From positions 3,616,686-3,680,685 of the forward strand of contig CAWGZV010000002.1 of the NCBI GenBank assembly GCA_963827155.1: a stretch of DNA of 64,000 nt, written 5' to 3'. The notes beneath the pieces were generated by a model, which searched no databases, was not told where the DNA came from, and saw only the letters and a program-made list of their open reading frames with translations. The stretch is from UTCFX2 sp963827155 (GTDB taxonomy: Bacteria > Chloroflexota > Anaerolineae > Anaerolineales > UBA4823). The position numbers and the translations under genes are program-made. Numbering within the stretch: position 1 is the stretch's first letter; each line of letters starts with the position of its first letter. Positions 54,939 through 64,000 of the stretch are shown here, in pieces.

Positions 54939-55595
54939 ATGGGATACGGAATCGTGAAAATTCGAGTAAGCGGCGATTACGCCCTGTTCACCCGCCCTGA
55001 AATGAAGGTGGAACGCGTCAGTTATGACATCATCACCCCATCGGCGGCGCGTGGCATCATCGAAGCGGTGTACTGGAAGCCCGCCATCCGCTGGAAGATA
55101 GACAAAATCCACGTGCTGAAAGAGATCGAGTTCACTAACATTCGTCGCAATGAGGTGAGCGAGAAGATTTCGGAAAGAAAGCCGACGAAGGATGAATGGG
55201 GCAAACAAGTCGTTTACCTCTCGACCATCGATTATCGACAGCAACGTGCCGCGATGGTATTGAAAAATGTGGACTACATCATCGAGGCCCATTTCGTAAT
55301 GACCGATAAAGCTGGACCTGAAGACACGGTGGAAAAACACTATAACATCATCTTGCGTCGCCTGCGCAATGGACAACACTTCCATGCCCCATGTTTGGGG
55401 GACGCGGAATTCGGCGCAAAAGTGCAGATCGTAAGATGGGGATATTCCCAAAAGCCCTCTACCGGTATACGCAACCTGGGATGGATGTTATTTGATCTCG
55501 ATTTCTCAAATCCAAATAACATTCAACCCAAATTTTTCAGGGCTGAAATGCACGACGGTGTGCTTGATCTTCGGCAAGTGGAGGTGAAACGATGA
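54939..55595 (+). CDS. cas5c: Cas5c, type I-C CRISPR RNA endonuclease
   Basis: This intact 218-residue protein starts MGYGIVKIRVSGDYALFTRP after an AAAGGAGG ribosome site. It shows MKVERVSYDIITPSAARGII, FTNIRRNEVSEKISERK and HFHAPCLGDAEFGAKVQIV, all typical of Cas5c. In type I-C, Cas5c replaces Cas6 and cuts the repeat hairpin of pre-crRNA, then stays on the crRNA 5' handle in Cascade. It is one of only two unbroken cas genes here, although it lies between two broken ones. Confidence 0.93.
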   Translation: MGYGIVKIRVSGDYALFTRPEMKVERVSYDIITPSAARGIIEAVYWKPAIRWKIDKIHVLKEIEFTNIRRNEVSEKISERKPTKDEWGKQVVYLSTIDYRQQRAAMVLKNVDYIIEAHFVMTDKAGPEDTVEKHYNIILRRLRNGQHFHAPCLGDAEFGAKVQIVRWGYSQKPSTGIRNLGWMLFDLDFSNPNNIQPKFFRAEMHDGVLDLRQVEVKR

Positions 55596-57444
55596 TCTTA
55601 CAGGCACTCTACCGATATTACGGCATCCTCGCCCAAGATCCAGAAAGCGATATTGCCCCGCCAGGGTATAGCACCGTTGATGTCAGTTTTGCACTTGAAC
55701 TTTCCGCTCGGGGTAATTTGCTTAATGTGATCCCACTCTATGAGCTAGTTCCTCGCGGTAAAAAATTTGATGAAAAGCCGAAACGACTTATTGTGCCAGA
55801 GCAATTCAAACATTCAAACCAAATATCAGCATTCTTCCTATGCGATAACAGCACCTACGTATTGGGAATTTCACAGAGGGAGGAGGAATATGGTAGTAAG
55901 CGCTTTGATGCGTTTCGTAAATATAATATCGAACTGCTTGATAAAGCAAAATGTGACCAAGCTTCTGCTGTTATCAATTTCCTTAATGAATACGAACCTA
56001 GAATGCAAGGGAGCACCCGGAGATAGATAGAAATTGGGATGCTCTCTTGAAGGGTGGACGATTAGTATTCATGTTAATGGGGATTATGTTCATAATGACA
56101 GAATAATTAAGCGCATTTGGGAAGCCCACATTGCCGGACGTGATATGGTAACCGGACAATGCCTCATTACAGGGGAGATTGCACCAATAGCACGATTGCA
56201 TCCACCTTTGCAAGGGGTGAGGAAACGCGCAACTCTACAGGAGCAGCATTGGTTAGCTTCAATGCATCTGCGTATGAGTCATACAACAGAGTTGATGCCC
56301 AAGGGTTAAATTCTCCAGTAAGTGAAAAAGCAGCGATCGCATATTCAAAAGCGTTAAATTATTTGCTTTCCCGCGCCAATCCAAACAAGAAATTATTTTT
56401 GGGCGACACCACCGTAGTCTATTGGGCAGAGAGTGACAAAAGAGAATACGCAAACGCTTTTACCACTCTGATTAATCCAGAATATGTGGGCGAATTGACC
56501 GACAAACAGGAAGGGCGTAAAGATGCCGAGGTACGGATGAAAGAAGTCGCTGAAAAAGTGCGACACACCCAGGCATTAGATGTCTCTCGCCTGACGGAAG
56601 GACTGGATAAGGAAACCCGCTTTTATGTACTCGGGCTGGCTCCCAATGCGGCGCGTATCGCCGTGCGCTTTTTCCTCACCGATCCCTTCAGTAAATTTGT
56701 GGATCGGATAATGAGCCATTACGATGACATGAAAATCGAGAAAGAGTTCGACAATCAGCCCAGCTACATCCCCATCGGATTGATTTTGAAAGAAACTGTC
56801 TCTAAGAAATCCAGAGACCAGGATGCTGCCCCGCTCCTAGCTGGGTCCGTAATCCGCGCTATCCTCAGCGGAGCCCCTTATCCGTCTGCCTTGTACTATG
56901 CAATCATTAATCGCATTCGCGCAGATATGGATGATTAAAAAGCAGGGATTTGCAAAGTAAATTACATGCGTGCCGCGGTCATCAAGGCCTTTCTCCTTCG
57001 CAAATATCGCCATCAACCCAATAATATCTTTTCAGGAGGTACTAGTTATGTCTCTCAATGAACAATCTACAATTCCGGCATACTTGCTGGGACGCTTGTT
57101 TGCCGTGCTGGAGAAAGCCCAGCAAGATGCGATTGGCGATGTGAATGCAAGCATCAAAGACCGCTATTTCACATCGGCTTGCGCTTCGCCTGCCAGTGTG
57201 TTTCCAATCTTACTGCGGCTTTCGCAGCACCACATTTCCAAAGCTAAAAACGGCAAAACCTATGACAGGCGAAATTCAGAATATCTTGAACCTGCTTGAT
57301 GTGGAAAAGAACCCCATCCCCGCCCGCCTGACGTTGGATGAACAGGGCATCTTCGTCTTGGGTTATTACCATCAGCGCGCCGACTTCTTCAAACCCCACG
57401 TCCCAAAACCAAGTGAAATCCAATCACCAAAATCTATTGATTGA
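55592..57444 (+). pseudogene. cas8c: cas8c (Csd1), large Cascade subunit, frameshifts and a nonsense codon
   Basis: The start overlaps cas5c by four bases (ATGA). Joined frames read MILQALYRYYGILAQDPESD, IPLYELVPRGKKFDEKPKRL, GLNSPVSEKAAIAYSKALNY, LFLGDTTVVYWAESDKREYA, FYVLGLAPNAARIAVRFFL, then VNYMRAAVIKAFLLRKYRHQ and STIPAYLLGRLFAVLEKAQQ. Breaks lie near 56026, 56190-56230, 57020 and 57285. An in-frame TAA at 56936-56938 interrupts an otherwise continuous frame. Cas8c recognises the PAM. A full protein would have about 600 residues. Confidence 0.85.
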
Positions 57445-57461
57445 CTAAAGGAGAATAAATC

Positions 57462-58314
57462 ATGACTGCCCCAATCAACAACCGCTATGAATTTGTCCTG
57501 CTCTATGATGTGGAAAACGGCAATCCCAACGGCGACCCCGACGCCGGGCAATATGCCGCGGATCGATCCCGAAACAGGTTATGGCATCGTGACCGATGTC
57601 TGCCTGAAGCGCAAAATCCGCAACTATGTCGAATTGGTTAAGGGAGATCAGGCGGGATTATCGGATTTACGTCAAAGAAGGCATCCCACTCAATCAAAAT
57701 CATGTTGAAGCCTATATAGCAATCGGATCTCAAAACCGGGGATAAAGCAAAGTTCGAGAAGGTGAATGAAGCGCGCCAATGGATGTGCGTCAACTTCTTC
57801 GATGTTCGAACTTTCGGCGCGGTGATGAGCACAGGCGACAACTGCGGACAGGTGCGCGGTCCGGTGCAGATCAATTTTTCGCGCAGCATTGACCCAATCG
57901 TCCAGCAAGAAGTGACCATCACCCGCCAGACTGTGACGCGGATCGAAGATGCCGAAAAAGAACGCACGATGGGGCGCAAGCACATCGTCCCCTATGGCTT
58001 GTATCGGGTCGAAGGCTATATTTCAGCCAAACTAGCCAACGATGAAACCAAAGGCACAGGCTTTTCCGAAGAAGACCTGGAATCTCTTCTGGGACGCGCT
58101 GGTCAACATGTTTGAGCATGACCACTCTGCCGCGCGCGGCAAGATGGCAGCCCGCAAACTCTTCGTTTTCAAGCATGAGAGCGAACTGGGCAATGCGCCT
58201 TCCCACCAATTCTTTGACATGGTAAAGGTGAGAAGAAACGCTGAAGCTAATCCGCCGCGCAAGTTCGGCGATTACACTGTAAGTATTGAAACGGAGAAAA
58301 CGCCGGTGGGGTGA
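57462..58314 (+). pseudogene. cas7c: cas7c (Csd2), Cascade backbone subunit, four frameshifts
   Basis: Starts MTAPINNRYEFVLLYDVENG with AAAGGAG upstream. Joined frames read NPNGDPDAGNMPRIDPETGY, VTDVCLKRKIRNYVEL, NVEAYIAIG-like residues, WMCVNFFDVRTFGAVMSTGD, CGQVRGPVQINFSRSIDPI and MFEHDHSAARGKMAARKLFV. Breaks lie near 57552, 57660, 57725 and 58085, several beside GGG or similar runs. Cas7 coats the crRNA spacer. Full length would be about 285 residues, as usual for Csd2. Confidence 0.87.
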
Positions 58315-58316
58315 AC

Positions 58317-59002
58317 ATGATCGAAAAGTTGTGAAATCCGAATACCAGCCCGAAGACCTGCTCCCCCTCTCAGGCATCCAGCACTTCCTGTTTTGCCGCC
58401 GGCAGTGGGCGTTGATCCATATTGAACGACAATGGCAGGAAAATGTGCTCACTGCCGAAGGCAAGATCATGCACAAGCGAGTGGATGACCCCTTCTTCAC
58501 CGAAACGCGAATGAAACTGGTCATCACGCGCGTCCGTGCCAGTTGCCTCCTATCGTCTGGGACTTTCGGGCGTATGTGACGTGGTCGAATTCACCGAATC
58601 ACCTGATGGAGTCAAATTGCCAGACCGTGAAGGGCTTTACCTGCCCGCGCCCGTCGAATACAAACGCGGCAAGGAAAAGCCAGAGCCCAGCGATGAAGCG
58701 CAGATGTGCGCCCAGGCAATGTGCCTGGAAGAAATGCTCTCGGTATCATACCCGCTGGATATTTGTATTATGGTGAAACTCGCCACCGCGTGGATGTCAA
58801 GTTCACCACCGAATTGCGAAGGCTGGTGGGCGAAGTGTCGGCAGGAAATGCACAACTATTTTCAGCAGAGGCTATACACCCCGAGGTCAAGACCTCCAAA
58901 GCCTGCCGATCCTGTTCGCTCGCGGATATCTGTCTCCCGTCTTGCAGGAAAAAGTCATCGCCGCCTCGAAATATATCCAGCAGCAGATCGACGAAGGCAT
59001 AG
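58317..59002 (+). pseudogene. cas4: cas4, CRISPR adaptation nuclease, about four frameshifts
   Basis: Joined frames read VKSEYQPEDLLPLSGIQHFL, FCRRQWALIHIERQWQENVL, LGLSGVCDVVEF, YLPAPVEYKRGKEKPEPSDE, AQMCAQAMCLEEML, GYLYYGETRHRVDVKFT and SKACRSCSLADICLP. The cysteine set (FC--RQW plus CRSC---DIC) for the iron-sulfur cluster and the D/E-K nuclease residues (PVEYKRG) are all present. Breaks lie near 58325, 58545, 58750 and 58950. Cas4 trims prespacers and checks the PAM with Cas1-Cas2. Confidence 0.85.
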
Positions 59003-59005
59003 CCT

Positions 59006-60036
59006 ATGAAGAAACTCGCCAATGTTCTTTATATCACCACGCCCGATAGCATACCTCTCCCTGGATGGCGAAAACATCGTCGTCAAGAAAGATGAAAACA
59101 CCTCGCATGCGCCTGCCGCTGCACAATCTGGAGAACATCGTCTGCTTTTCTTGCAGGGAGCAAGTCCCGCGCTGATGGGCGCGTGCGCCGAACGAAATAT
59201 CGGGTTGTGCTTTCTCACCCCCAACGGACGTTTTCAGGCGCGGGTCACAGGCAAGGTCAAGGGAAATGTACTGCTGAGGAAGAAGCAATATGCGGTTTCA
59301 GAAAAGGAAGAAGAAAGCGTCCGCATCGCGTCGTCTTTTCTGATCGGAAAAATTTCCAATTGCCGCAAAGTGCTGGAGCGCGCGATGCGCGACCACGCCA
59401 TGTTGGTGGATGTTGATGCATTAAACCAGGCATCCGCCGCTCTGAAGGGAATTCTCACCATAATTCATGAATGTAAATCAATCGGCGAATTAATGGGGTT
59501 TGAGGGCAGCGCCGCGAAAATCTACTTCGGCGTGTTCGATCAATTGATCTTGCAGCAGAAGGACGATTTTAAATTCGAAGGACGCAATCGGCGTCCGCCG
59601 CTGGATAATATGAATTCCCTGCTTTCATTTCTTTACACCCTGCTAACGAATGAGGTATCTTCGGCCTTGGAGACGGTGGGGCTAGACCCCTATGTGGGTT
59701 CCTGCATCAGGATCGACCCGGTCGTCCTTCTTTGGCTTTGGATCTGATGGAGGAGCTTCGTCCGGTCTTCGCCGATCGATTGGCGCTTTCTTTGGTCAAT
59801 CGCAAACAGGTGACGGGCAAAGGATTTACTCAAAAGGAAAGCGGCGGGATATTGATGGATGACGAAACCAGAAAAGCTGTGCTGACTGCCTGGCAAGACC
59901 GAAAAAAGAGGAGATCGTGCATCCGTATCTCAAAGAGCGCATCCCGTTTGGCTTGATCCCGCATGTCCAGGCCATGTTGTTAGCGCGTTACCTTCGCGGC
60001 GATTTGGACGCTTATCCGCCCTTCTTCTGGAGTTAG
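59006..60036 (+). pseudogene. cas1: cas1, CRISPR integrase, about three frameshifts
   Basis: Starts MKKLANVLYITTPDS four bases after the cas4 stop. Joined frames read YLSLDGENIVVKKDENT, PALMGACAERNIGLCFLTPN, LMGFEGSAAKIYFGVFDQLI (catalytic Glu), GFLHQDRPGRPSLALDLMEE (catalytic His region) and LRPVFADRLALSLVNRKQV (acidic residue region). The end is IPHVQAMLLARYLRGDLDAY. Breaks lie near 59058, 59698 (one G missing from GGG) and 59905. About 343 residues when complete. Cas1 joins new spacers to the leader end of the array. Confidence 0.88.
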
Positions 60037-60049
60037 GAGAATTAAACAT

Positions 60050-60340
60050 ATGATGGTCTTAATTACCTATGATGTGAACACAGAGAGCGAGGGTGGAAAA
60101 AAACGTCTGCGCAAGGTGGCGAAGCAGTGCCAGAACTACGGACAGCGAGTCCAAAATTCAGTTTTTGAGTGCCTCATAGACACTGCTCGTCTCAAACAGC
60201 TAAAAGCTGCTCTTGAGAAGCTGATCGATAAGGATAAAGACAGTCTGAGATATTATTACTTGGGAGATGAGTGGAGAAACAGGGTCGAACATATTGGTGC
60301 CAAGCCATCTATCGATTTAGAAGGCACGATTATCTCCTGA
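60050..60340 (+). CDS. cas2: Cas2, CRISPR adaptation protein
   Basis: The intact 96-residue protein starts MMVLITYDVNTESEGGKKRL. It has the beta1 strand with the conserved Asp (TYDV), NYGQRVQNSVFECLIDTARL and a C-terminal strand ending GTIIS. This is the usual I-C Cas2. Cas2 dimers bridge two Cas1 dimers during spacer integration. A GGAG site lies upstream. It is the last cas gene, 176 bases before the array. Confidence 0.93.
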   Translation: MMVLITYDVNTESEGGKKRLRKVAKQCQNYGQRVQNSVFECLIDTARLKQLKAALEKLIDKDKDSLRYYYLGDEWRNRVEHIGAKPSIDLEGTIIS

Positions 60341-60516
60341 TTATGGACTTGCGAACCTGAAGCGAACATAGATTCACGCCTGGGTTCGCAGAGAAAAAGC
60401 ACGTTAACAACCGCATATTTCTAAAAAACCGGGTGTTAATTCTTGGTGGCAATTACAATCGAAAGGAAGAAGTCCAACATATGGCGTACCTGGGATGAGA
60501 GACGCCATATGTTGCG
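60341..60516 (+). promoter_or_regulatory. CRISPR leader with terminal inverted repeat
   Basis: The 176 bases between cas2 and the first repeat are the leader by position, since the degenerate repeats lie at the other end. Its last 40 bases hold perfect 13-base arms, CAACATATGGCGT (60475-60487) and ACGCCATATGTTG (60502-60514), separated by 14 bases. They end two bases before the first repeat. This could be a protein-binding anchor for spacer integration or transcription control. Confidence 0.65.
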
Positions 60517-62479
60517 GTCGCCTCCCGCATGGGAGGCGTGGATTGAAACATAGTGCCAACTCAGTGATCATACCGATATGCACGTCGCCTCCCGCATGGG
60601 AGGCGTGGATTGAAATGCTGATGACGAAACATATGCGACATGCACAAAGGTCGCCTCCCGCATGGGAGGCGTGGATTGAAATCACTCGATATGTCCGTAC
60701 TGAACGACCGATGTCGCCTCCCGCATGGGAGGCGTGGATTGAAACCACCTAAGCGATAGCAACCGCCGAAAAGATGGTCGCCTCCCGCATGGGAGGCGTG
60801 GATTGAAACACTGATAGACCGATATCTGATTACGCTCGAACTAGCCGAGTCGCCTCCCGCATGGGAGGCGTGGATTGAAACTGATGCTAGGTCGTCAAAT
60901 ACCTCCGCTGGTTGCAGTCGCCTCCCGCATGGGAGGCGTGGATTGAAACAATGTGATCGCAGCAATATTGCCATGTGTTAATCATCCATGGTCGCCTCCC
61001 GCATGGGAGGCGTGGATTGAAACTATATACATCAGACCGAGCACACGCATGTCGCCTCCCGCATGGGAGGCGTGGATTGAAACCTGACTATCCCCTCAGT
61101 CTAACCTCGCGCTGTCGCCTCCCGCATGGGAGGCGTGGATTGAAACCTACAGTATCGTCAGGCATTAGACCATTTCGCACTAGGGTCGCCTCCCGCATGG
61201 GAGGCGTGGATTGAAACTTCACATGCAGCCATTCCGAGTTGCACTGTCACCGGTCGCCTCCCGCATGGGAGGCGTGGATTGAAACGTCCTGAATCATCGG
61301 CTTGAGGTTGCGGCTTTCGGTCGCCTCCCGCATGGGAGGCGTGGATTGAAACCGATGCGCATGACGCGTATGAACGGCATATACTAGTCGCCTCCCGCAT
61401 GGGAGGCGTGGATTGAAACTCTATGGCTACGGTCACACTTACATACCAAACTTAGTCGCCTCCCGCATGGGAGGCGTGGATTGAAACCGCAATCGTTCCG
61501 AATCTCGTATATAGCCTCGTCGCCTCCCGCATGGGAGGCGTGGATTGAAACATTGGCCTGCTTGGTCGCTCGCAATAAATCATGTCGCCTCCCGCATGGG
61601 AGGCGTGGATTGAAACAAGATCCGCGATCTTGTAAATCCACAACCCATCGTCGCCTCCCGCATGGGAGGCGTGGATTGAAACGACTACAGATCAACAGTC
61701 GAGACGAATTGATGTCGCCTCCCGCATGGGAGGCGTGGATTGAAACTATCAAAATCGGGCAAGCGATCCAGTGCCCACGAGTCGCCTCCCGCATGGGAGG
61801 CGTGGATTGAAACCGCGTGGCATAGGATCTTGAGGAACGACTGGATGTCGCCTCCCGCATGGGAGGCGTGGATTGAAACATGCATGGCCGCAAGCCTATC
61901 CAGCCGGGCTGGTCGCCTCCCGCATGGGAGGCGTGGATTGAAACAGATCTGATGGCGCATACGTCTGCACCCTGGCGAAACTGGTCGCCTCCCGCATGGG
62001 AGGCGTGGATTGAAACACCGTAAGCGATGTCGAGCACATCTCGCGACGAGTCGCCTCCCGCATGGGAGGCGTGGATTGAAACTTGCAGCTGGCTTGAGTA
62101 GATAGCAGCTCCATGTAGTCGCCTCCCGCATGGGAGGCGTGGATTGAAACCTAGCAGTGGATGCCGGACGGCTCATCATAGTCGCCTCCCGCATGGGAGG
62201 CGTGGATTGAAACATCGGAAGCCGCTGAATCGACCTGCAGAAGGTCGCCTCCCGCATGGGAGGCGTGGATTGAAACACAAAGACAGCGTACAAAGAAGAC
62301 TGGTGGCAACATGGTCGCCTCCCGCATGGGAGGCGTGGATTGAAACAGGTATACCGACCAGGCAATGCACAAATTAGCGCCGCCTCCCGCATGGGAGGCC
62401 GTGGCATGGAAACTCGTCAGGACGTGGCAGTGCAGCGGAAAGCCGGGTCGCCTCCCGCATGGGAGGCGCGGATCGAAAC
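60517..62479 (+). CRISPR. Type I-C CRISPR array, 30 repeats of 33 bases, 29 spacers
   Basis: The repeat starts GTCGCCTCCCGCATGGGAGG and ends CGTGGATTGAAAC. It has a GCCTCCC/GGGAGGC stem with GCAT loop and the ATTGAAAC end typical of type I-C. Repeats 1-28 are identical apart from a terminal T in repeats 2 and 3. Repeat 29 (from 62379) carries extra bases and repeat 30 (62447-62479) two substitutions. A further decayed copy may lie at 62517-62549. Spacers are 27-41 bases, mean about 33-34. Transcription from the cas2 side is inferred from the degenerate far end. Confidence 0.97.
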
Positions 62480-62549
62480 CAGCGGTTGTCAAAATAAGAC
62501 ATTCTGCTGATGCTGGGATGCCTCCCGCTCCCATTGTTCGTGGTTTTCA

Positions 62550-62724
62550 CGGTTGCGATGGATATCGTAAATAATAGGTCCTAGAGCAATTTTAATAGCT
62601 AAATTTATCTCCTAGGTGCTTCTGTCCCTGGTTAGCAGTTATAAACTATCATTAAGAAATTTATTTCCTATTTTCTTTTAATTTTGCTGCTTTCCCAAAC
62701 TGCCTTCCAAACCTCTTAACTTCC
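62550..62724. other. A+T-rich gap after the array
   Basis: About 175 bases of A+T-rich sequence with short T runs after the trailer end of the array. It may contain a transcript end but has no clear hairpin. No gene is seen. Confidence 0.4.
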
Positions 62725-63178
62725 TCACCCCGAGTGCCCCCTCCTTTCATTTCTCGCCCTCCAACCAGGCGCCTTCAGCGCCGCCTCCACTTCTTCCCTT
62801 CCGGCCCCATAAATCTGCGTCGCCTCTGTGAACCTTGTTCAGCAGAACCAGCATCACCGCATCCCAATCGTGATCCAGTTTGATCTCTCCCACCCGCTGT
62901 CCGGGTTTGCCGTCCATCATCACACGGTCCCGCCTTTGATTCGGGTCGCTATCAGGTTTCCATCGTCTCAAAAGCTGGCGTCATACCCCTCCTGTCTCAC
63001 TTCTGCGACGTGTTAGCCCAAATATTCTCCCGCCTCGTATTCGGCAATTTCCCGGTCACCCCTAGCGGTCCACCGGTCAGCCGGTAATACTTCTTCGCCA
63101 GCCGTTTCACCGGGTTATCAGCTCGTCAATCGTTTCCTCTTCACCCTGGCTTGCCCATCCCTCAGCCTCAGCATTCAT
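62725..63178 (-). pseudogene. DUF6998-like gene, several frameshifts
   Basis: From ATG 63178 the frames read MNAEAEGWASQGEEETIDEL, then NPVKRLAKKYYRLTGGPLGV, then REIAEYEAGEYLG, HVAEVRQEGYDASF, then GKPGQRVGEIKLDHDWDAVM, LVLLNK, and FTEATQIYGAGREEVEAALK to a stop at 62725. Order and motifs (YYRLTG-PLGVTGE-AEYEA, VRQ-GYDA, QR-G-IKL---WDAV-LVLL) match small proteins I recall as DUF6998. At least four indels and stop codons break it. Confidence 0.55.
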
Positions 63179-63427
63179 CTTTTGCACCCTGAAAATTCAT
63201 AAACAAAACTCCTTACGATGCTCTGCAAATGGACCGTTGATCAGAATCTATCATAAATTTCAGCGAGCGTCCCCAAAACCCTTCTTCATCCGTTTACCTG
63301 TTTCATTAATCCGTTCATGCACTTGATCGCCCCTCAGATCTCTCCCAAACCGCTTTTATTCCATCTGGCTAATAGCTATTCGCCCCGCCTCCCTGCCACA
63401 TGTCATCGCCAGCGAACTCCTCTTCTC

Positions 63428-63465
63428 CTGTCATTGCGAGGAGGGATGCGACGAGCAATCCCATC
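63428..63465. repeat. Dispersed TCATTGCGAGGA...GACGAGCAATC repeat
   Basis: CCTGTCATTGCGAGGAGGGA, then TGCGACGAGCAATCCC. This is a diverged single copy of the element found six times in the 50.7-51.5 kb repeat block. Confidence 0.7.
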
Positions 63466-63590
63466 TTTCCTGAAAACTTCGCGATCTTCCGTCCTTAGCG
63501 ATTCAATCTTTTTTGAATTTCCCCCAAAAAACTTCGCGATCTTTGCGGGCTCGGCGTCTGGACTTCCCGTCCGGCTTTGTGATTATATTT

Positions 63591-64000
63591 TTACCATCCC
63601 TTCCCTCCTACATTATCCTCCAATAATCTCCTCCCCGCAAACTGCTCCAACCGCGACCGCACGCCCTCCATCGCCGCCCCCAGCTCCTCCCGGCTGCGCG
63701 GATTCACTGCGCCAGGCACTGCATCAGATCGCGGGCAGCACCACGTCCGACATCACCCCCATCGCCTCCGCCGCCTCCTCCCGCCAGACCCGCAGATTGT
63801 CCAGGCGCTCAAAAGCCTGGGCTGCCGTTTCATCTTGGAGGGCGCGCTCCTGGCGCCTTCAATCTCGGGCTGGACCGCCTTCAGCAGCCGATTTCCATAG
63901 CGCCGCACCCGCCCGGGGCTCATCCGGCAGCTGCTCAAATCTTTCAGGCTCCTCGGCTCTTCCGTCGCAATCGCCAACAGCGACTGGTTGCTTATCACTT
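63591..64000 (-). pseudogene. Ribonuclease D/HRDC-domain protein, C-terminal part, frameshifted
   Basis: The frame entering from the right edge reads MISNQSLLAIATEEPRSLKD, then RMSPGRVRRYGNRLLKAVQ, an HRDC domain as in RNase D and RecQ. After a shift, another frame gives AQAFERLDNLRVWREEAAEA, MGVMSDVVLP, DLMQCLAQ and NPRSREELGAAMEGVRSRLE, a second HRDC domain, to a TAA at 63591. Two C-terminal HRDC domains fit bacterial ribonuclease D. The catalytic part lies outside the window. Shifts near 63850, 63735 and 63715. Confidence 0.6.

Noticed and set aside
54771..55451. Long minus-strand frame opposite cas5c
   Set aside because: It is antisense to the intact and clearly recognisable cas5c gene and has no motifs of its own.
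60404..62574. Long open frames on both strands across 60.4-62.6 kb
   Set aside because: They are translations of the CRISPR repeat (repeating SIHASHAGGD, NPRLPCGRR and similar words), not proteins.

Overview
The window looks like a chromosomal segment of a Chloroflexota bacterium, most likely class Anaerolineae. This is inferred from family content: two large MalT-like LuxR regulators, several DUF4097/toast-rack proteins, many small membrane DUF proteins, a BMP-type ABC importer with hydantoinase and M20 amidohydrolases, and a type I-C CRISPR locus with a WYL regulator. There is no rRNA gene. One tRNA-Ser(CGA) gene and one tRNA-Ser relic are present.

Layout. 0-7.3 kb: a minus-strand run of a deazaflavin-dependent reductase (cut by the window edge), small membrane proteins, two beta-solenoid proteins, a small Chloroflexota-type protein, a flavoprotein and a frameshifted MalT-type regulator. 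7.7-15.1 kb: plus-strand ATP-grasp ligase and ABC exporter fused to a cyclic-nucleotide-binding domain, a VOC protein, a GT1 glycosyltransferase and a small secreted protein, with two minus-strand genes between them. 15.8-22.4 kb: an eight-gene minus-strand operon headed by a TetR regulator with a recognisable sigma70 promoter. It holds a CPBP protein, two membrane proteins, a flavodoxin, a DUF6544-like protein, a class 1 isoprenoid-synthase-like protein and an alpha/beta hydrolase. 22.7-23.3 kb: a dead higBA toxin-antitoxin pair. 23.6-29.2 kb: accessory genes (lipoprotein, DUF998, DUF1801, two hydrolases, a DHFR-like reductase, an AraC regulator). 29.8-39 kb: a nucleobase/hydantoin uptake and breakdown cluster (two M20 amidohydrolases, two permeases, a double ATPase and a BMP lipoprotein, with a divergent hydantoinase). 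39.4-48.6 kb: three paralogous MDR oxidoreductases, a hydrolase, small membrane proteins, gene relics and an intact MalT-type regulator. 48.9-51.7 kb: tRNA-Ser, a broken beta-CASP nuclease and a block of repeats about 295 bp long. 51.7-62.5 kb: a type I-C CRISPR-Cas locus (WYL-cas3-cas5c-cas8c-cas7-cas4-cas1-cas2) followed by an array of 30 repeats. 62.7-64 kb: a broken DUF6998-like gene and the broken 3' end of a ribonuclease D/HRDC gene.

A striking feature is the number of frame lesions. About twenty fall in the cas operon, where only cas5c and cas2 read through. Others hit the MalT regulator at 4.6-7.3 kb, the ABC exporter, a TetR-operon membrane gene, the beta-CASP nuclease and the last 1.3 kb. 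In contrast, 29.8-45.7 kb is lesion-free apart from short relics, and the array repeats are almost perfect. Many lesions are one-base changes in short homopolymers, which suggests sequencing or assembly error. Others are nonsense transitions or dense clusters of indels, which suggests real decay. The sequence alone cannot settle this. Broken genes are listed as pseudogene, with the reconstructed product named.
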